DNA of 64,000 bases. It comes from Variovorax jilinensis. GTDB taxonomy: Bacteria > Pseudomonadota > Gammaproteobacteria > Burkholderiales > Burkholderiaceae_C. The DNA lies in NCBI RefSeq assembly GCF_030316885.1, contig NZ_JASZYQ010000002.1, positions 442,001-506,000 on the forward strand, in the 5' to 3' direction. Made by a program: the position numbers and the translations under genes. Within the stretch, counting starts at the first letter, position 1. Every line of letters begins with the position of its first letter. Below the pieces are notes generated by a model. The model was not told the DNA's origin. It saw only the letters and a list, made by a program, of their open reading frames with translations, and searched no databases. Shown here piece after piece: positions 63,004-64,000 of this stretch.

Positions 63004-63692
63004 CAGCCTTGCCGCCTTCGCCGCCGCCGCCCGCGCCGCCGCCATCGGGTCCGCTCGATGGCGCCGAGGCGCCGCTCGCGCCGCGGCCCGGCGAGGTCGA
63101 TTTCCAGCTGGTCCAGCGCACCGTCGCGGGCGACCAGAAGGCCTTCGAGCTGCTCGTCATCAAGTACCAGCGCCGGATCGAGCGCCTGATCGGCCGCATG
63201 GTGCGCGATGTCAACCTGGTCGAGGACATCGCCCAGGAGACCTTCATCCGCGCCTACCGCGCGCTGCACCAGTTCCGCGGCGAAGCCCAGTTCTACACCT
63301 GGCTCTACCGGATTGCGGTCAACACGGCCAAGAAGGCGCTGGTCGACATGAAGCGCGACCCCACGATCACCGAGAGCGCCCTGCGTTCGTCTTCCGACGA
63401 CGAGGATGAAACTTACCGGCCCAGAAACGAACCAATCAGCGACGAGACCCCCGAATCCGTGCTTGCAGCCAATGAGATCGCCGCCGCCGTCGAGGCGGCG
63501 ATGGAGGCTTTGCCGGCCGAATTGCGGCAGGCAGTGACCCTGCGCGAGATCGAGGGCATGAGCTACGAAGAGATTGCCGAGGTCATGAACTGTCCGATCG
63601 GCACGGTGCGGTCGCGGATTTTCCGTGCCCGCGAGGCGATTTCGACCCGGGTCAAGCCCATGCTGGACAGCCAGTCGGGCAAGCGTTGGTAA
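63000..63692 (+). CDS. rpoE: RNA polymerase sigma factor RpoE (ECF family)
   Basis: A 230-residue ECF sigma factor for envelope stress. Residues 1-35 form a proline-rich leader longer than in E. coli. Region 2 includes 'LVIKYQRRIERLIGRMVRDV' and 'QETFIRAYRALHQFRGEAQF', and region 4 is 'LRQAVTLREIEGMSYEEIAE' with 'PIGTVRSRIFRAREAI' as the recognition helix-turn-helix. It overlaps the upstream small membrane protein by four bases and precedes its anti-sigma factor by 13 bases. Confidence 0.95.
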   Translation: MTALPPSPPPPAPPPSGPLDGAEAPLAPRPGEVDFQLVQRTVAGDQKAFELLVIKYQRRIERLIGRMVRDVNLVEDIAQETFIRAYRALHQFRGEAQFYTWLYRIAVNTAKKALVDMKRDPTITESALRSSSDDEDETYRPRNEPISDETPESVLAANEIAAAVEAAMEALPAELRQAVTLREIEGMSYEEIAEVMNCPIGTVRSRIFRAREAISTRVKPMLDSQSGKRW

Positions 63693-63705
63693 GCAGGTGA
63701 ACCAG

Positions 63706-64000
63706 ATGAAGCAAGAACATACAGTCCAGGAACAGCTCTCGGCCCTCGCCGACGGCCATTTGCGCGATGCGGAATTCGCCGAAGTGGTCGGCAGGCTCGG
63801 CGTCGATGCCGAACTGCGCGCCACCTGGCAGACCTACCACCTCGTGGGCGACGTGTTGCGTTCCGGTGGTCACGCGGTCTGCAGCGACACCTCGGCCTTC
63901 GTGGCGCGTTTCCAGAGCCGCCTGGCTGCCGAGCCCGTGCCGATGCCGGCTGCGATCCCGGTCGCGGTTTCCGCGCCGGAAGTCCGGCATGTGCCGCAGC
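63706..64000 (+). CDS. rseA: anti-sigma-E factor RseA, N-terminal part (cut by window end)
   Basis: Only the first 98 residues are in the window. 'VQEQLSALADGHLRDAEFAE' and 'ATWQTYHLVGDVLRSGG' match the cytoplasmic RseA N-terminal domain that binds the sigma factor. The rest, including the membrane helix and periplasmic part cut by DegS, is beyond the edge. Position directly after rpoE is as expected. Confidence 0.9.
   Translation, partial: MKQEHTVQEQLSALADGHLRDAEFAEVVGRLGVDAELRATWQTYHLVGDVLRSGGHAVCSDTSAFVARFQSRLAAEPVPMPAAIPVAVSAPEVRHVPQ

Overview
The window is high-GC bacterial chromosome with dense, often overlapping genes. The gene families and their order point to a betaproteobacterium of the Comamonadaceae, probably close to Variovorax. 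The marker runs are hemC-hemD-hemX-hemY, rne next to rluC, and rluC/phosphatase/Rieske/sppA followed by yceF, yceD, rpmF, plsX and fabH-D-G-acpP-F, then rpoE-rseA. The genus is an inference from remembered gene order and was not tested by any search. I saw no rRNA, tRNA, CRISPR array, insertion sequence or prophage.

Layout. 1-2.0 kb: the tail of a LysR regulator and four small minus-strand genes (GrpB/UPF0157, TfoX-like, PaaI-type thioesterase, DUF2277). 2.0-10.0 kb: a periplasmic alpha-2-macroglobulin with an intact thioester motif, diverging from an OpgC-type membrane acyltransferase that runs tail to tail into a GDSL esterase. 10.1-14.7 kb (minus): UDP-glucose dehydrogenase, UDP-glucuronate decarboxylase, a WcaF-like acetyltransferase and argH. 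14.8-17.9 kb (plus): a LytS-type kinase, a LytTR regulator and an AI-2E-family permease, overlapping one another. 17.9-26.3 kb (minus): a giant cyclic beta-1,2-glucan synthase (NdvB) behind a coupled 72-residue membrane protein. 26.5-33.5 kb: ppc, diverging from hemC-hemD-hemX-hemY.

33.8-46.1 kb is a Wzy-type exopolysaccharide locus in two converging halves. The export and control genes wza-wzb-wzc run rightwards. An opposing set holds an initiating sugar-phosphate transferase, ManC, two glycosyltransferases, a Wzy-like polymerase and two more glycosyltransferases. A repeat-rich spacer and a bidirectional terminator separate the halves. Ugd and the decarboxylase about 20 kb upstream would supply UDP-glucuronate and UDP-xylose, and ManC supplies GDP-mannose. 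No Wzx flippase is visible.

46.6-64 kb is core: rne (minus) diverges from rluC-phosphatase-Rieske-sppA; an MFS permease, an RsmI-like methylase and a Maf/YceF nucleotidase run leftwards; yceD-rpmF-plsX-fabH-fabD-fabG-acpP-fabF, a YgfX-like small membrane protein, rpoE and a truncated rseA run rightwards. Overall the window joins envelope functions (periplasmic glucan synthesis and modification, capsule/EPS export, sigma-E stress response, fatty acid synthesis) to housekeeping genes. I found no clearly new multi-gene system. The best leads are the small protein coupled to NdvB, the NdvB/OpgC pairing, and several inverted repeats in control regions.
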